The notes below the pieces were generated by a model, which saw nothing but the letters and a program-made list of their open reading frames with translations, did not search any database and was not told the origin of the DNA. Positions 1 to 9,657 of a stretch of 64,000 nucleotides of DNA are shown here, piece by piece (the first letter of the stretch is position 1; the number at the start of each line of letters is the position of its first letter). Source of the DNA: Cichorium intybus (lineage: Eukaryota > Streptophyta > Magnoliopsida > Asterales > Asteraceae); the NCBI GenBank assembly GCA_023525715.1, contig CM042010.1:61865729-61929728 (forward strand), written 5' to 3'. Position numbers and translations under genes: made by a program.

Positions 1-256
1 TCGTTACTTATCATGAATTAAATTGTTACTTAGCTCTGATATAGTAAAATCGTTTCTTACCATAAAATCGTTACTTAGCTTTGATATAGTAAAATCGTTA
101 CTTAGCTTATTTACTTAGCTTATTAATTAAATCGTTGTTAATCATTTTTTTATTTCTAATCTACTAGAATTGTTGTGTAGCTCTGATCTTAATTAAATTG
201 TTGTTAATTGTTGCTTAAATCGTTACTTAACTCTGATATAGTAAAATCGTTACTTA
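1..256 (-). repeat. Viral post-PBS leader with 27-nt repeats
   Basis: In virus sense (minus strand) this is the non-coding leader between the primer binding site and MP. It is AT-rich and built from reiterated blocks of the form AGCTAAGTAACGATTTTACT, which also encode a repeated SELSNDFTI-like peptide. It runs off the left edge of the window, so its MP lies outside. Confidence 0.8.
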
Positions 257-268
257 GCTCTAATACCA
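257..268 (-). promoter_or_regulatory. Primer binding site (tRNA-Met type), one mismatch
   Basis: Minus strand reads TGGTATTAGAGC, one base off the caulimovirid consensus TGGTATCAGAGC seen elsewhere in the window. It would pair with the 3' end of initiator tRNA-Met to prime minus-strand DNA synthesis; the mismatch probably weakens it. Confidence 0.75.
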
Positions 269-333
269 AATGGGGAAACATAAATGGACATATGGATAAT
301 AACAGAAATATAGCAAAATAAATGCGGAATGGT

Positions 334-475
334 TTAACATGTGGTTTCTGAAATTCTTGCATGTAGATACTTAAGCTGATTATCGTAGATATCAACCTCT
401 AACTGTGTTACAGGGAGATGGATATTACGTTCAATTCTATTTTTAAATATTTGTTTATGAATCTTTAATGCAAAA
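334..475 (-). pseudogene. ORF60, partial 5'-truncated duplicate
   Basis: This is the 3' three quarters of the 60-aa ORF described at 525-707, repeated in tandem. Its 5' part is replaced at about 475, where the sequence jumps from the ORF back into the pre-PBS block. The duplication looks like a template switch during replication or integration. Confidence 0.7.
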
Positions 476-524
476 TGGACATATGGATAATAACAGAAAT
501 ATAGCAAAATAAGTGCGGAATGGT

Positions 525-707
525 TTAACATGTGGTTTCTGAAAATCTTGCATGTAGATACTTACGTTGATTATCGTAGATATCAACCTCTAACTGTGTT
601 ACAGGGAGATGGATATTACGTTCAATTCTATTTTTAAATCTTTGTTTATGAATCTTTAATGCAAAATAATATCGATTGTTTTGTATTTGTATTTTCGAAT
701 CGGTCAT
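525..707 (-). CDS. ORF60, conserved 60-aa ORF between promoter and PBS
   Basis: A 60-codon ORF starting MTDSK and ending ISETTC. It lies downstream of the TATA box and about 130 nt upstream of the PBS, so in a caulimovirid it sits in the 5' leader of the pregenomic RNA. It is basic (several K/R in the middle: KIHKQRFKNRIERN) with no signal peptide or metal-binding motif. I do not recognise a family. About nine full-length intact copies occur in this window, nearly identical, which suggests either function or recent shared ancestry. It could be a regulatory leader ORF or a small basic protein. Function unknown. Confidence 0.6.
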   Translation of the reverse strand: MTDSKIQIQNNRYYFALKIHKQRFKNRIERNIHLPVTQLEVDIYDNQRKYLHARFSETTC

Positions 708-925
708 GATGTATGAAGATGTGTAAGGGATGTACCTGACTGATGCCTGGACGATGCGTTGATTAACTGCTTCGTGGATACTTCGATAGGCTCTGCTATT
801 CAGAAGCGCGAGGCTTCAACAGAGAACTCTGCTATTCAGAAGCATAAGGCTTCAACAGAGGAATTTTGAGAGCACTCAAAACTTAACACAAATAAGCTCT
901 GATTTATTACACTAGGAAAACGCCT
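708..925 (-). promoter_or_regulatory. Viral leader and 3' edge of promoter, truncated
   Basis: Minus-strand copy of the transcribed leader, holding two tandem hairpin units (CTCTG..GAAGC..GCTTC..CAGAG) and the TTTTGAG/CTCAAAA hairpin. It stops just before the TATA box and joins MP sequence of opposite orientation at about 925, with shared TTATT at the joint. The promoter is therefore lost from this copy. Confidence 0.75.
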
Positions 926-1305
926 TATTAAGACAAAATTTTATGTTAAAAGGAAATCATCCTTTTACTTTAACATATCAAATAAACTATGCATTAACAA
1001 ATTCTCATCATAGTATTACATTTAAAACAGAAGATAGAATTCATATTGATAAACTATTTGAACCTTTATTATCTCTTGAATCACCAAAAAGAATAGATAA
1101 TAAACAAGTTTATGAAACAGATTTTCGACAACAAATAATTACACCTTTAGTTAAAAGAGACCCAATAATAGAGCCTCCAATTTCAACAATTATAGGAAGA
1201 TCCTCTATTTCAAAAATACAACCTTCAACATCTACAGAAAATAGAAAAGATGAAAATATTGAAGAAATAAACGAAATGATTAGATCATTAAGTTTACGAA
1301 TATGA
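925..1305 (+). pseudogene. Movement protein, 5'-truncated
   Basis: The C-terminal 40% of the caulimovirid movement protein described fully at 12462-13412. The reading frame is open from the joint to the stop, including the conserved YALTNSHHS stretch, but the N-terminal two thirds and the start are missing. The stop overlaps the start of ORF2 as ATGA. The joint at about 925 is with an inverted promoter fragment. Confidence 0.8.
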
Positions 1306-1541
1306 CAGAATCATCTAGTAGTAAAATAAATGATATAGAATTACAAATGAAAGATGAAATGACAGTAAATGAAAAAATGCATATAATAAATAAAAAACTA
1401 AACAATCTCATAGAAATAAAACAACAATTATTGGTAAAACAAATACCAGAGATATTACAAAAAATTGAACAGATTTATAAATTATTAGAAGTTAAAAATA
1501 CTAAACAACCACTTTCTATCAAACCTCCCTTAACATGGTAA
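1302..1541 (+). CDS. ORF2, 79-aa coiled-coil-like protein
   Basis: A 79-aa ORF starting MTESSSSK and ending PPLTW. The middle has heptad-like spacing of I/L/M residues between K, E and Q (KMHIINKKLNNLI, ILQKIEQIYKLL), which predicts a coiled coil. In caulimoviruses the small proteins between MP and CP are the insect transmission factor and the virion-associated protein; the size and coiled coil resemble the virion-associated protein, but that is inference. The start overlaps the MP stop (ATGA) and the stop overlaps ORF3 by 7 nt, suggesting coupled translation from a polycistronic RNA under TAV control. Confidence 0.65.
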   Translation: MTESSSSKINDIELQMKDEMTVNEKMHIINKKLNNLIEIKQQLLVKQIPEILQKIEQIYKLLEVKNTKQPLSIKPPLTW

Positions 1542-1681
1542 TCAAAAATATTTTACAAAAATTAAAAACATGGTTTAAAAAGTATAAAAGAAATAAAGAA
1601 AATAGTTATAAAAATATTATATTAAAAAATTATATAAATAATGATATATTAGATCAATTATTTAGTAATTGTCATGACTAA
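1535..1681 (+). CDS. ORF3 short form, 48-aa basic protein
   Basis: A 48-codon ORF beginning MVIKN. The N-terminal half is strongly basic with a WFKKYKRNK cluster, the C-terminal half acidic/hydrophobic. It overlaps ORF2 by 7 nt and the PR-RT start by 8 nt. A longer 56-aa form, with extra residues around TNKKD and LTKED, occurs next to ORF4 at 39637-39807, so this short form looks like a deletion derivative. A nucleic-acid-binding role is only a guess from charge. Confidence 0.5.
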   Translation: MVIKNILQKLKTWFKKYKRNKENSYKNIILKNYINNDILDQLFSNCHD

Positions 1682-2904
1682 TAATAAATATAGCAAATAT
1701 AGCAATCAAAAAAGTAAAGAAAAACCTAAAGTTAACCCTAATAGTACATTTATAACAACCACAATAGATAATCGAAAAGTAATCGCATATATTGATACAG
1801 GTGCAACACTATGTTTTGGAAAAAAGAATATTTTAGCAAAATGGGAAAAACTTAAAATACCAATTAAAATTACTATTGCTGATAAATCTGTACATAACAT
1901 TTGGTATGTAGGAAGAAATATTAGTGTTATTATAGAAAAAACTCCTTTTATCACACCAACCATATATCAACATGATTCAGGAATAGATCTTGTTATTGGA
2001 AATAATTTTTTAAAATTATATAATCCTTTTGTTCAAACAACCGAATACATAAGCATCAAACACCCATCTAAAGGAATTATAAAAACCTCTATAATTAAAC
2101 AATATGATCTTATTAAAATAATGAAACAAGAAGTTGGTTTTCAACTACGAGTATTATTAATCATAATGAAATAAAACGAGCAAAAAGAAGAATGGTTATT
2201 AATTATAAAAAAATGAATGATGCAACTATTGGAGATTCATATAAATTACAAGGAAAAGAATACATTTTAGAAAAACTAAAAGGAAATACACACTTTAGCA
2301 CATTTGATGCAAAATCAGGATATTGGCAACTACGACTACACGAAGATACGAAACCACTAACGGCTTTTTCATGTCCACCTCAGCGACACTACGAATGGAA
2401 CGTTCTACCATTTGGTCTAAAACAAGCACCCGCAATATATCAAAGGTTTATGGATTCAACCTTAAATGGTTTGGATCAAATATGTCTTGCATATATTGAT
2501 GATATTATTGTTTTTACCAATGGAAATGAACAATTACACCTTGAAGCAGTTATTAAAGTTTTACAAAGAATTAAAGAAAAAGGTTTAGTTTTATCAAAAA
2601 AGAAATCTAAACTTTTACAAACTAAAGTTGAATATTTAGGACTAAAAATCGAAGAAAACGGACAACTTTCTTTAACAGATAATGTTCGAGAAAAATTGTA
2701 TTTATTTCCCGATAAACTAGAAAACCGGAAACAAATACAACGATTTCTTGGCTGTTTAAACTACATCGCAGAACAAGGTTTTCTAAAAAATTTAGCAAAT
2801 GAAAGAAGAATTTTACAAAAGAAAATATTAGAAAAAATACCATGGTCTTGGACCAATGAAGATACTATTTTAGTCAAAAATATAAAAGAAAAAATTCATG
2901 TTTT
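1674..2904 (+). pseudogene. PR-RT polyprotein, frameshifted by deletion and cut by a retrotransposon
   Basis: Starts MTNNK. The aspartic protease motif DTGA lies at about residue 41. A deletion of a few hundred bases at about 2162 removes the linker between protease and RT and shifts the frame, ending the first ORF at 2174. RT continues in another frame from 2163, with FDAKSGYWQL, LPFGLKQAP and the catalytic YIDD box (near 2490-2510). At 2904 an LTR retrotransposon is inserted, and the rest of the gene resumes at 10428. CP and ORF4 are absent between ORF3 and PR, as in every type B copy. Confidence 0.85.
2900..2904. repeat. Target site duplication, left copy
   Basis: GTTTT at 2900-2904 is repeated at 10423-10427 on the other side of the LTR element. 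Uninterrupted RT copies in the window have a single GTTTT here (for example near 14758), so the 5-bp duplication is proven internally. Confidence 0.92.
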
Positions 2905-3200
2905 TGTTGGATTAAGTGTCGAAGCCATGACTAATAATTTGTATTTACCTAATTAATAGAAGCAAAGTCCATTTGGGTTTCCCTCATAGCTGGAGGTTTG
3001 GTAGAAAGTTCGGTAGAGAGAAAGGTTGGTTTATTATGGGATTAATAAATCAATATAAATAAAAGATATGGTTTGTTAATATATTAAAGTGATAATATAT
3101 TAATTAGAAACTATATTGATTGATTAATAATTAATCAGGAATTGATTGGATTAATTTCTGTGGCATTAATTAGATTAATCAAGAAGTCAAGGATTAAAGT

Positions 3201-3338
3201 CGTACAAATTCAATAGTTGAATTGCGGCGCGCGGCGCGCCAATGTAAAGGCCGCGACACGCGTACATATTCGTACGAATTCAATAGTTGAATTGCGGCGC
3301 GCGGCGCGCCAATGTAAAGGCCGCGACGCGCGTACGTA
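3201..3338 (+). repeat. CpG-rich tandem duplication upstream of LTR TATA box
   Basis: Two copies of a 70-bp unit, each with a GGCGCGCGGCGCGCC core and a CCGCGAC..GCGTAC tail, lie about 45-180 bp upstream of the LTR TATA box. They are sharply GC/CpG-rich inside an AT-rich element. The same pair is present in the 3' LTR at 9954-10091. They may be promoter elements or methylation targets. Confidence 0.8.
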
Positions 3339-3379
3339 TAATCCGGAAAATGGCTGACGGCTAGGGTTTCTTTTTTCCC

Positions 3380-3387
3380 TATAAATA
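3380..3387 (+). promoter_or_regulatory. LTR TATA box
   Basis: TATAAATA in the 5' LTR, flanked by CCC and GGG, followed by a T/C-rich stretch where transcription would start. The matching box in the 3' LTR is at 10133-10140. Confidence 0.7.
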
Positions 3388-3670
3388 GGGAACCCTAGGC
3401 CTCATTATCAGTTGCTCATTCTATTATTCTCTCTGGAATTTTTCGTGACCTTCCTCTGGCTCCCTGGGTGTGATCTCATTTGAGGCAGGACACTTGTGCT
3501 GCTTAGCTTCAAGATTAAAACTAAAGGTTAGTTTTCTGATTTATTCTTTTAGTTAATTTTTGTTTGACCTTTAGGAATTAGTTACATGTTCAAAGTAAGA
3601 AAACATAGATCTTTTCTAGGTTGCATGTGAACTTAGGTTATTTAGTTCATGGTTGCGGAAAACCTTTCAG

Positions 3671-3682
3671 TGGTATGAGAGC
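3671..3682 (+). promoter_or_regulatory. Retrotransposon primer binding site
   Basis: TGGTATGAGAGC begins two bases after the 5' LTR end. It differs at one base from TGGTATCAGAGC, so initiator tRNA-Met is the likely primer. Confidence 0.85.
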
Positions 3683-4573
3683 ATTTGGTTGTTTTCTTAT
3701 TGAATGGCTGTAATAGTTTTCCTTATTAGGGTTTATTGTTTATAAATCTTTTGGGCCTGATTTCGATTTTGGGGTTTAGGGTTTTTGAAACCCTAGCCCC
3801 TCCCCCTTCTTTTTCGATTTTCCTGGTTAGGGTTTTAGGAGGTTTTCTATTTTTGATAACTTTAATTGGTTAATTAAATGGATAACCTTAAACCCAGTTT
3901 GTTTGAATTCGATAATTAGGGGTTTAAGATAGGTTTAAATTGATTTGATTAATTTGGAAAAACCTATCTACATTTGAATTATTTTAATTAATTGTTTAAT
4001 TAAAAGATAATTCAAGGGATTTAATTTAATTTTAATTTAATGGTTAAATTTTGAAAATTAAAGGATAAATCCTAAAATATTTTAAAAGGTTTAAAATATC
4101 TAGATTTAATTAATTTTAATTAATAGTTTAATTAAAATATTAATTAAATCAAATTAAAGGTTTAATTTAATTTGAAATTTAATAGTTAAATTTCAGGAAA
4201 TTAAAAGATAAACCATGAATATTTTAAAAGATTTAAAATACATCTTATATATATTATTAAAGGTTAATACTATATGTATAAGATAAATTGGTTAGTCAAA
4301 TCATTAGTAGGCCTCACTCACGAAGCTGGTCTATAAAGTGGGAATAAGGAGACTGCCTATAAAATGGCGGTCTAATGGGTGTTCACTCTCACCCACCGCT
4401 CGCCTGATCAGTGGAGGGTCGTTAGCCGAACAGTTTTGATAGGACCGCTTAATCATTAAAAGTATAATGATCAAAGTACTAGAACCCGTACCAGAATTCC
4501 CAATCTAGTTACTTTAGAAAAAATGTGAATTTGATGCTAACCCATGAAATTGCACATTGCACTTTATGAAACG

Positions 4574-4607
4574 TTGGTGGAGCGTGTGTGGGTTACCGGC
4601 ACACCAA
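4574..4607 (+). other. Structured motif copy 1 (covarying stem)
   Basis: TTGGTG, a 22-nt core (starts GAGCGTGTGTGG, ends ACCGGCA), then CACCAA. The flanks extend the stem with CTTTATGAA / TTCATAAAG. The arms differ from the other copies but stay complementary. Confidence 0.75.
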
Positions 4608-4654
4608 TGGGGGTTCATAAAGAGTGGCAATGGGTTTCTCAGGTGTTATCATTG

Positions 4655-4688
4655 TTGATGGAGCGTGTGTGGTTAACCGGCACATCAA
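4655..4688 (+). other. Structured motif copy 2 (covarying stem)
   Basis: TTGATG, the same 22-nt core class, then CATCAA. The flanks add TTATCAT / ATGATAA. It lies 81 bp after copy 1. Confidence 0.75.
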
Positions 4689-7522
4689 TTTGAGATGATA
4701 ATGGACCCCGAGAGTACCAAGCTAATTTGCATGGTTATTCACACCCGGTTTGTGATCCTCGGCATCCCAGTCACAAACGGTGGGGCATATCCGAGATTAA
4801 ACATGCCATTGAACAGTTCAATGAATCTCACAGATCTAGCAATTTCATAAGACTGAAATTGATAAAAGTTATCTACCTTAATGACCACTGTGTTGTGACT
4901 ACGACATCCCTCTTCACAGCATAGTTGGGGTATTTTGGATCCTAGCCTTGTTAAATAATGTATATTGGGTAATTATTTAAAAGGATGAATTAAACGAATA
5001 AATTCAAATTTTATATATGTCTGAAGAAAGTGTCATTCTCCTCCTTCCCCTCCTTCACCCATTTCTGAGAGCTTCAGAAAGCACCTGTTAAATATGGTAA
5101 GGCTGACTGGCCTTGACTATATGATATGGTTTTGCAATTAGAGAATAGTTCTTAGTTTTGCTGGAGAACCATATCAAACTGAGTGTCCGCTCCTAAACAT
5201 GGCATCACACAGCAGCATGTGATGAGCATGACTCCTTGACTATTGAGTCCAAGGAAGTTCGTTGCCTTATGCTATTGATCATTAACCCTGAGTTCCGCAG
5301 GGATTTAGAATTCCTGGGGTCTGATAAGTTAGCACAGCTAGTTCAGGAAAGGTTCCGTGAACTGGTTGAATAAAGGGAACGAACTAGGATCTTCAAAGAG
5401 CTTGAAGTTGCAAGCTAGAAGGAAGTAGCACCAGTTTGCGTGTTCCCGAGATTGAGGGATACATAGGCGAACAGTATAAAACTGGTTTCCCTTTGTGATC
5501 GGGAGTTAAGCATTAGCTCAACTCGCTGATCTGTTCATCCAGATGAACAGAAAGGGTAATCGGATAAGACAATCGTGGAAGTGCATTCAATGTCGACTCT
5601 GTATGAATCGTTCATGGAGAAGCATAGTTCCATTAATTCAGCTGCTTCAGGATTGAGTCCAGTATTAAGGTGCATCAAGAAATGATCCAGATCGTCTGGA
5701 CCGATTGTTCGATGCTTCAAACTGGGAATCCATAAGGTGGGACACAGTCATGGAAAGATTGGAAAAATGCTCCAAAGCCAAACCGTTTGGTAAACTCATA
5801 GATATCTTAGAATTCAGAACACCTGATCCTCATTTCCTTGATACAGGATGTGTTTCACACATTTGCTCTGTATGCACGAACTCTGGAGGATACGGGATGG
5901 TGTCGCACAGGAGCATATTCGGATTGGATCTGGAGCTCGTGCGGTTTTTGAGTTAAGCTAGATATTTGTTCTTGCTATTGGTTTATAGATACATTTAACA
6001 TAGATTCGCATTGTACATTGTTCTGAGGATAATTCTGGTTTAATGAAATATTTTTTTTTAAAAAAAACATGGTTGTTTTAATTTTCCTCGAAATGTTATG
6101 TGAATGTGTTGATGACGTAAATGGTAATAACTTGAATGTTGATACATCCAATGGGATTAGATTTGTAAATTGTGTTCTATATGATTGTTAAAGTGAATTT
6201 TATGAGAACCACTTCAACCAAAGGTCCAGTTGGACAGGACTTTGGAATCATTTGACTTAGAGTCACATGATGAATTGAGTGCTTAATAAAATTAATTGTG
6301 GCAAGAAAGGAATCGCCCAAAGATCCAATGGATAGGATTTTGGAATCAGTTGACTTGGAGTCAGGTGATGATTGCATTTCTTGAACAATATTAACAAAGT
6401 CATAAATTTGCATGGAACTGTAAAAGTATTAAGATTTTGAGCAACAGACACATAAGTTACTGTGTATTGCTCGAATCTTCGAACAGAACACGATTAGTTA
6501 TGCTTCAATGATATTTGCCAAATGGTTTGACAAATATGGCTTCGTTTATCAGAATAAGCAATTGATTGGAACCTTGAAGTGTTCAAAGATTTCAAAGGAA
6601 GCATAAGATCAACAGAACCTGAGTAACAACATAGACTGAGAAAATGTTTCACAGTTTATCCTCTTCCAAGAACACTAATGGTTATAATGTGTCTTAGGGA
6701 AGATGATGGAGCATTGATCGAAATAGTTTTGATCCTCGGTGTAATAGATACACTGGATACATTTCCGACTAATATTTCAATGAATTGAATATTCAAACTG
6801 TCAGACCACAAAAGCCATATTCCGACCACATCTTAGACTAAGTAGGTTATGTTGACACTGTCTGAAATGTAAAGCTGGGATCATCCCACTAGTACATAGA
6901 AAGTCCAGGGTCATGTAGCATTCGTCTGAATCTTATGACAAGCCTTAGACTAATCAGCAATGTCGTTTCATTGGCCACTCCGGTTATCCTTTGAAAGAAG
7001 AGTACTTTTAGAAAGAACTCAAGTTCTAAGGAAACAGTGGGAGTAAGAATAATTCTGAATGAGTTCAGGGATTAGCCAAGTGAAAGAACCTTTAGTCACC
7101 ACTGGGACTTGACCGGGAATTAGATTCATGTTAAACCTGACATACCCTCTCTTCGCTTGACCAGTAGTTATTGTCACTGTCATAAGGAGGTATGATTTGG
7201 TTGATATACCGGGTAGTGGTAAAACACTAAAGATGGTACGGATAAGTAATCCGACTGCTGGAAGCATTGGCGAGCCCAGTTGCTGCCAAATAAGAGAACC
7301 TTACCGCAAGACACAGTCTATGTGACAGTTTGATTGATCTTTACAACTGGTCTAGGAACCAGTGGGAGTAATTGAATCATCAAAAGAAGGGAACATAGAA
7401 ATGTACTTACAGAACATCTGGTTGAATGAGTCATCACTTGGAGTCAAGCAATTGATTCTGAGAGATGCACTCTCAATAGAAGATGTAATCCGAGAGGATT
7501 CTGCGTGGCATAGTGTGAGTCG

Positions 7523-7556
7523 TTAGTGGAGCGTGTGTGGTTTACCGGCACACTAA
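7523..7556 (+). other. Structured motif copy 3 (covarying stem)
   Basis: TTAGTG, the 22-nt core, then CACTAA. The flanks add TGTGAGTC (7514-7521) pairing GACTCACA (7561-7568), and TGGCAT (7506-7511) pairing ATGCCA (7575-7580). Confidence 0.75.
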
Positions 7557-8527
7557 TATGGACTCACATAGAGCATGCCATTACAAAAGGTACATGGCCC
7601 ATGGATTCGTCTCATGGGCATCTCGCAAGAAAGGATATTCAGATTCTCAAAATAGGCCAAAAGGTTTGGATTTTGTGAATAGCCTGAAAGATTTCCTTTA
7701 ATATGTCGGAAAGGTTTGGATTTCGGTTTCGCAAAATGTGCTATAAGTTCTGGATTTTGTGAATAGTCCGAAAGAGTCATATGACGGTGTCAAAGCCAGT
7801 GGAAGTATCGTTGTTATCTGCTATCATTGTATGTGGGTTACATACTGGTTCTAGGAAACGTCTCTTATCATTACAAAGTGTAATGACTTGGTGTTAAGAA
7901 ACGGTTCGCTATGAAAGACTTTAAGAGATACAACATACTTAGGTGGTTGTGAACATCTATTAGATAGATCAGAATTCTGCCAATATGATCTTGATGAGAT
8001 TCAAGATGTATAACCCCAGGAATGGAGTTTCCTGTCATTGCAAAGTGTAATGAATTGGCATAAAAGAAACAAAGAAGGTGCATCATGCTCACGTAGTTCA
8101 TAGACATCTATCAGATAGATGACGCTGACAGTATTGACTTAGCCATTGAGAATATGATCTTGATGGGATTCAAGATGCATAAGAAAGAGTCCCTGAAAGG
8201 AAATGGTTTCCGAAAATCATGACACAAGGATTATTGGTAATCTTAGGATTCCGAAAGGGCTTGGAATGAGATTATATCAGGTTCCTCAAGCCTCTTGGAC
8301 AAATCAGAAGTGTTATGAACATATCCTGATGACTTAATGCTTAGAGCATTGTAAGTTGGATTCAGGATATTGCCTGGCTGAGAATACTGAATGGATTTTT
8401 GAACAGACGTGAGAAATCATTGGGAAATGATTAGGGTGATTGATTTGAAAGGGTTTTCAAATCGGTAATTGTTTACACCAGAACGTGGTGCTGTAGGACT
8501 TCATGGTTAAAGAATTTTGTTGGTTTC

Positions 8528-8559
8528 TGATGGAGCGCGTGTGGTTCACCGGCACATCA
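8528..8559 (+). other. Structured motif copy 4 (covarying stem)
   Basis: TGATG, a 22-nt core (GAGCGCGTGTGG..ACCGGCA), then CATCA. The outer stem is weaker than in copies 1-3. Confidence 0.65.
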
Positions 8560-9647
8560 TGACACCTCGAAATTGTCTTAGGGTGTAGTCATGTAGACTA
8601 AAGACCCGAGAACCATGGGCAGTCACGGTACACATAACCGGAATGGAGTTGTGAGAGAGAATGACAAAATGACAAATTGAGATATCATCGGAAGAGTATC
8701 CGATAGGACCATCTGCAATAAAGTGTATAAGTGTTAGACACTTGGATACATAGAAAGAGTGAAAAGGTCATAGACATAGATATAAAAGGCTTGAATTGAA
8801 AGTTTAAAAGAGAATAAGAAACCGATAATAGTTATGATAAATCCGACTTGGTGATTACCTCGTGGAGACTTGGTAATAAGAAGGAGTAGCTACCAGTCAG
8901 ATTTTATGTTACGCTTTTGCATGTTTACTTCCTGAATAATTGGATTATTCAAATATCCACAGTGGTTCATACTGTTAGGGAGTAAGTATGAAGGAAGACT
9001 GTCATGAATTGGTTTGTAGATTGTCTAAGGAGTTAGACATAGCAATAAGATTGCTGCAACGTTCATGAGTACTTAGAAATGGAGATTTGAGTATTGGATA
9101 AACCCGCGCTCAATGGATTGCTTCATGGATTATATCACGAGCAATGTTAAGACGATAATATCTTATGGTCTTAAAGTTGAGAGATATGAGTTATAATTTG
9201 CAAGGCGATTGTTCATTGATAGTACGAAAACGCATCGGTAACTCGGTGTTATAAAACGTGCTATTGTGAGTGATTTGTCGGTTAAAAGATATAACATATT
9301 AGTCGAAGCTTATTCGTCCCTTGACCCAGACGGGAAACAGATATATGTTGACCACTCGATGATTTTGAAGTTGACTGAAGCGCTGGCCAGCCAGGACTGA
9401 ATCGATTCGTTCAATTGGAAGTCTAAAAGTCATAACCAAAATCGGAAATCGAGAAACAGTGTGTCAGACAGAGATTGATCTCAATCCATGTCTCATGTCT
9501 GAAAATATTTTGTTGGACGGAGGATCATCTGATCACTTATCTATGGACAGAAATGACTAGGTCAGAGTTCGGCAGCAGTTTCTAGGAAGCTGCAGGTTGC
9601 TGATTAATCAGAGGTTAAATTGGTAATTATAGTCATAGACTTATCCA

Positions 9648-9656
9648 AGTGGGAGA
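9648..9656 (+). promoter_or_regulatory. Polypurine tract
   Basis: AAGTGGGAG ends one base before the 3' LTR begins at 9658. It is the expected primer for plus-strand DNA synthesis and has the form usual in plant copia elements. Confidence 0.8.
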
Positions 9657-9657
9657 C

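Larger units (their letters stand above)
2905..3669 (+). repeat. 5' LTR (765 bp)
   Basis: Starts TGTTGGATTAAG and ends AACCTTTCA. The U3 part is AT-rich, followed by a duplicated CpG-rich block (3201-3338), then a TATA box at 3380-3387 in a CCCTATAAATAGGG context. The 3' LTR is the same length and about 98.6% identical. Confidence 0.93.
3670..9657 (+). other. Retrotransposon interior, non-coding and rich in hairpins
   Basis: About 6 kb without a convincing gene; the few 60-90-codon ORFs show no retroelement motif. Instead it holds many self-complementary stretches: four copies of one structured motif (entries below), a CATCACA..TGTGATG hairpin near 5205, CATTACA..TGTAATG near 7871, CATCTAT..ATAGATG near 8105, and an imperfect direct repeat of about 170 bp (7865-8025 versus 8036-8190). 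This pattern resembles large non-coding retrotransposon derivatives whose interior is a structured RNA. Confidence 0.6.

Noticed and set aside
2622..2843. Recurrent 73-aa antisense ORF opposite RT (MVFFLIFSFVK)
   Set aside because: Reverse complement of lysine-rich RT codons gives F/L-rich shadow ORFs; conserved only because RT is.
4727..4924. Small ORFs in the retrotransposon interior (also 5535-5956, 7019-7267, 7553-7780, 7871-8107)
   Set aside because: No gag, protease, integrase or RT motif, no codon pattern, and they fall across hairpins.
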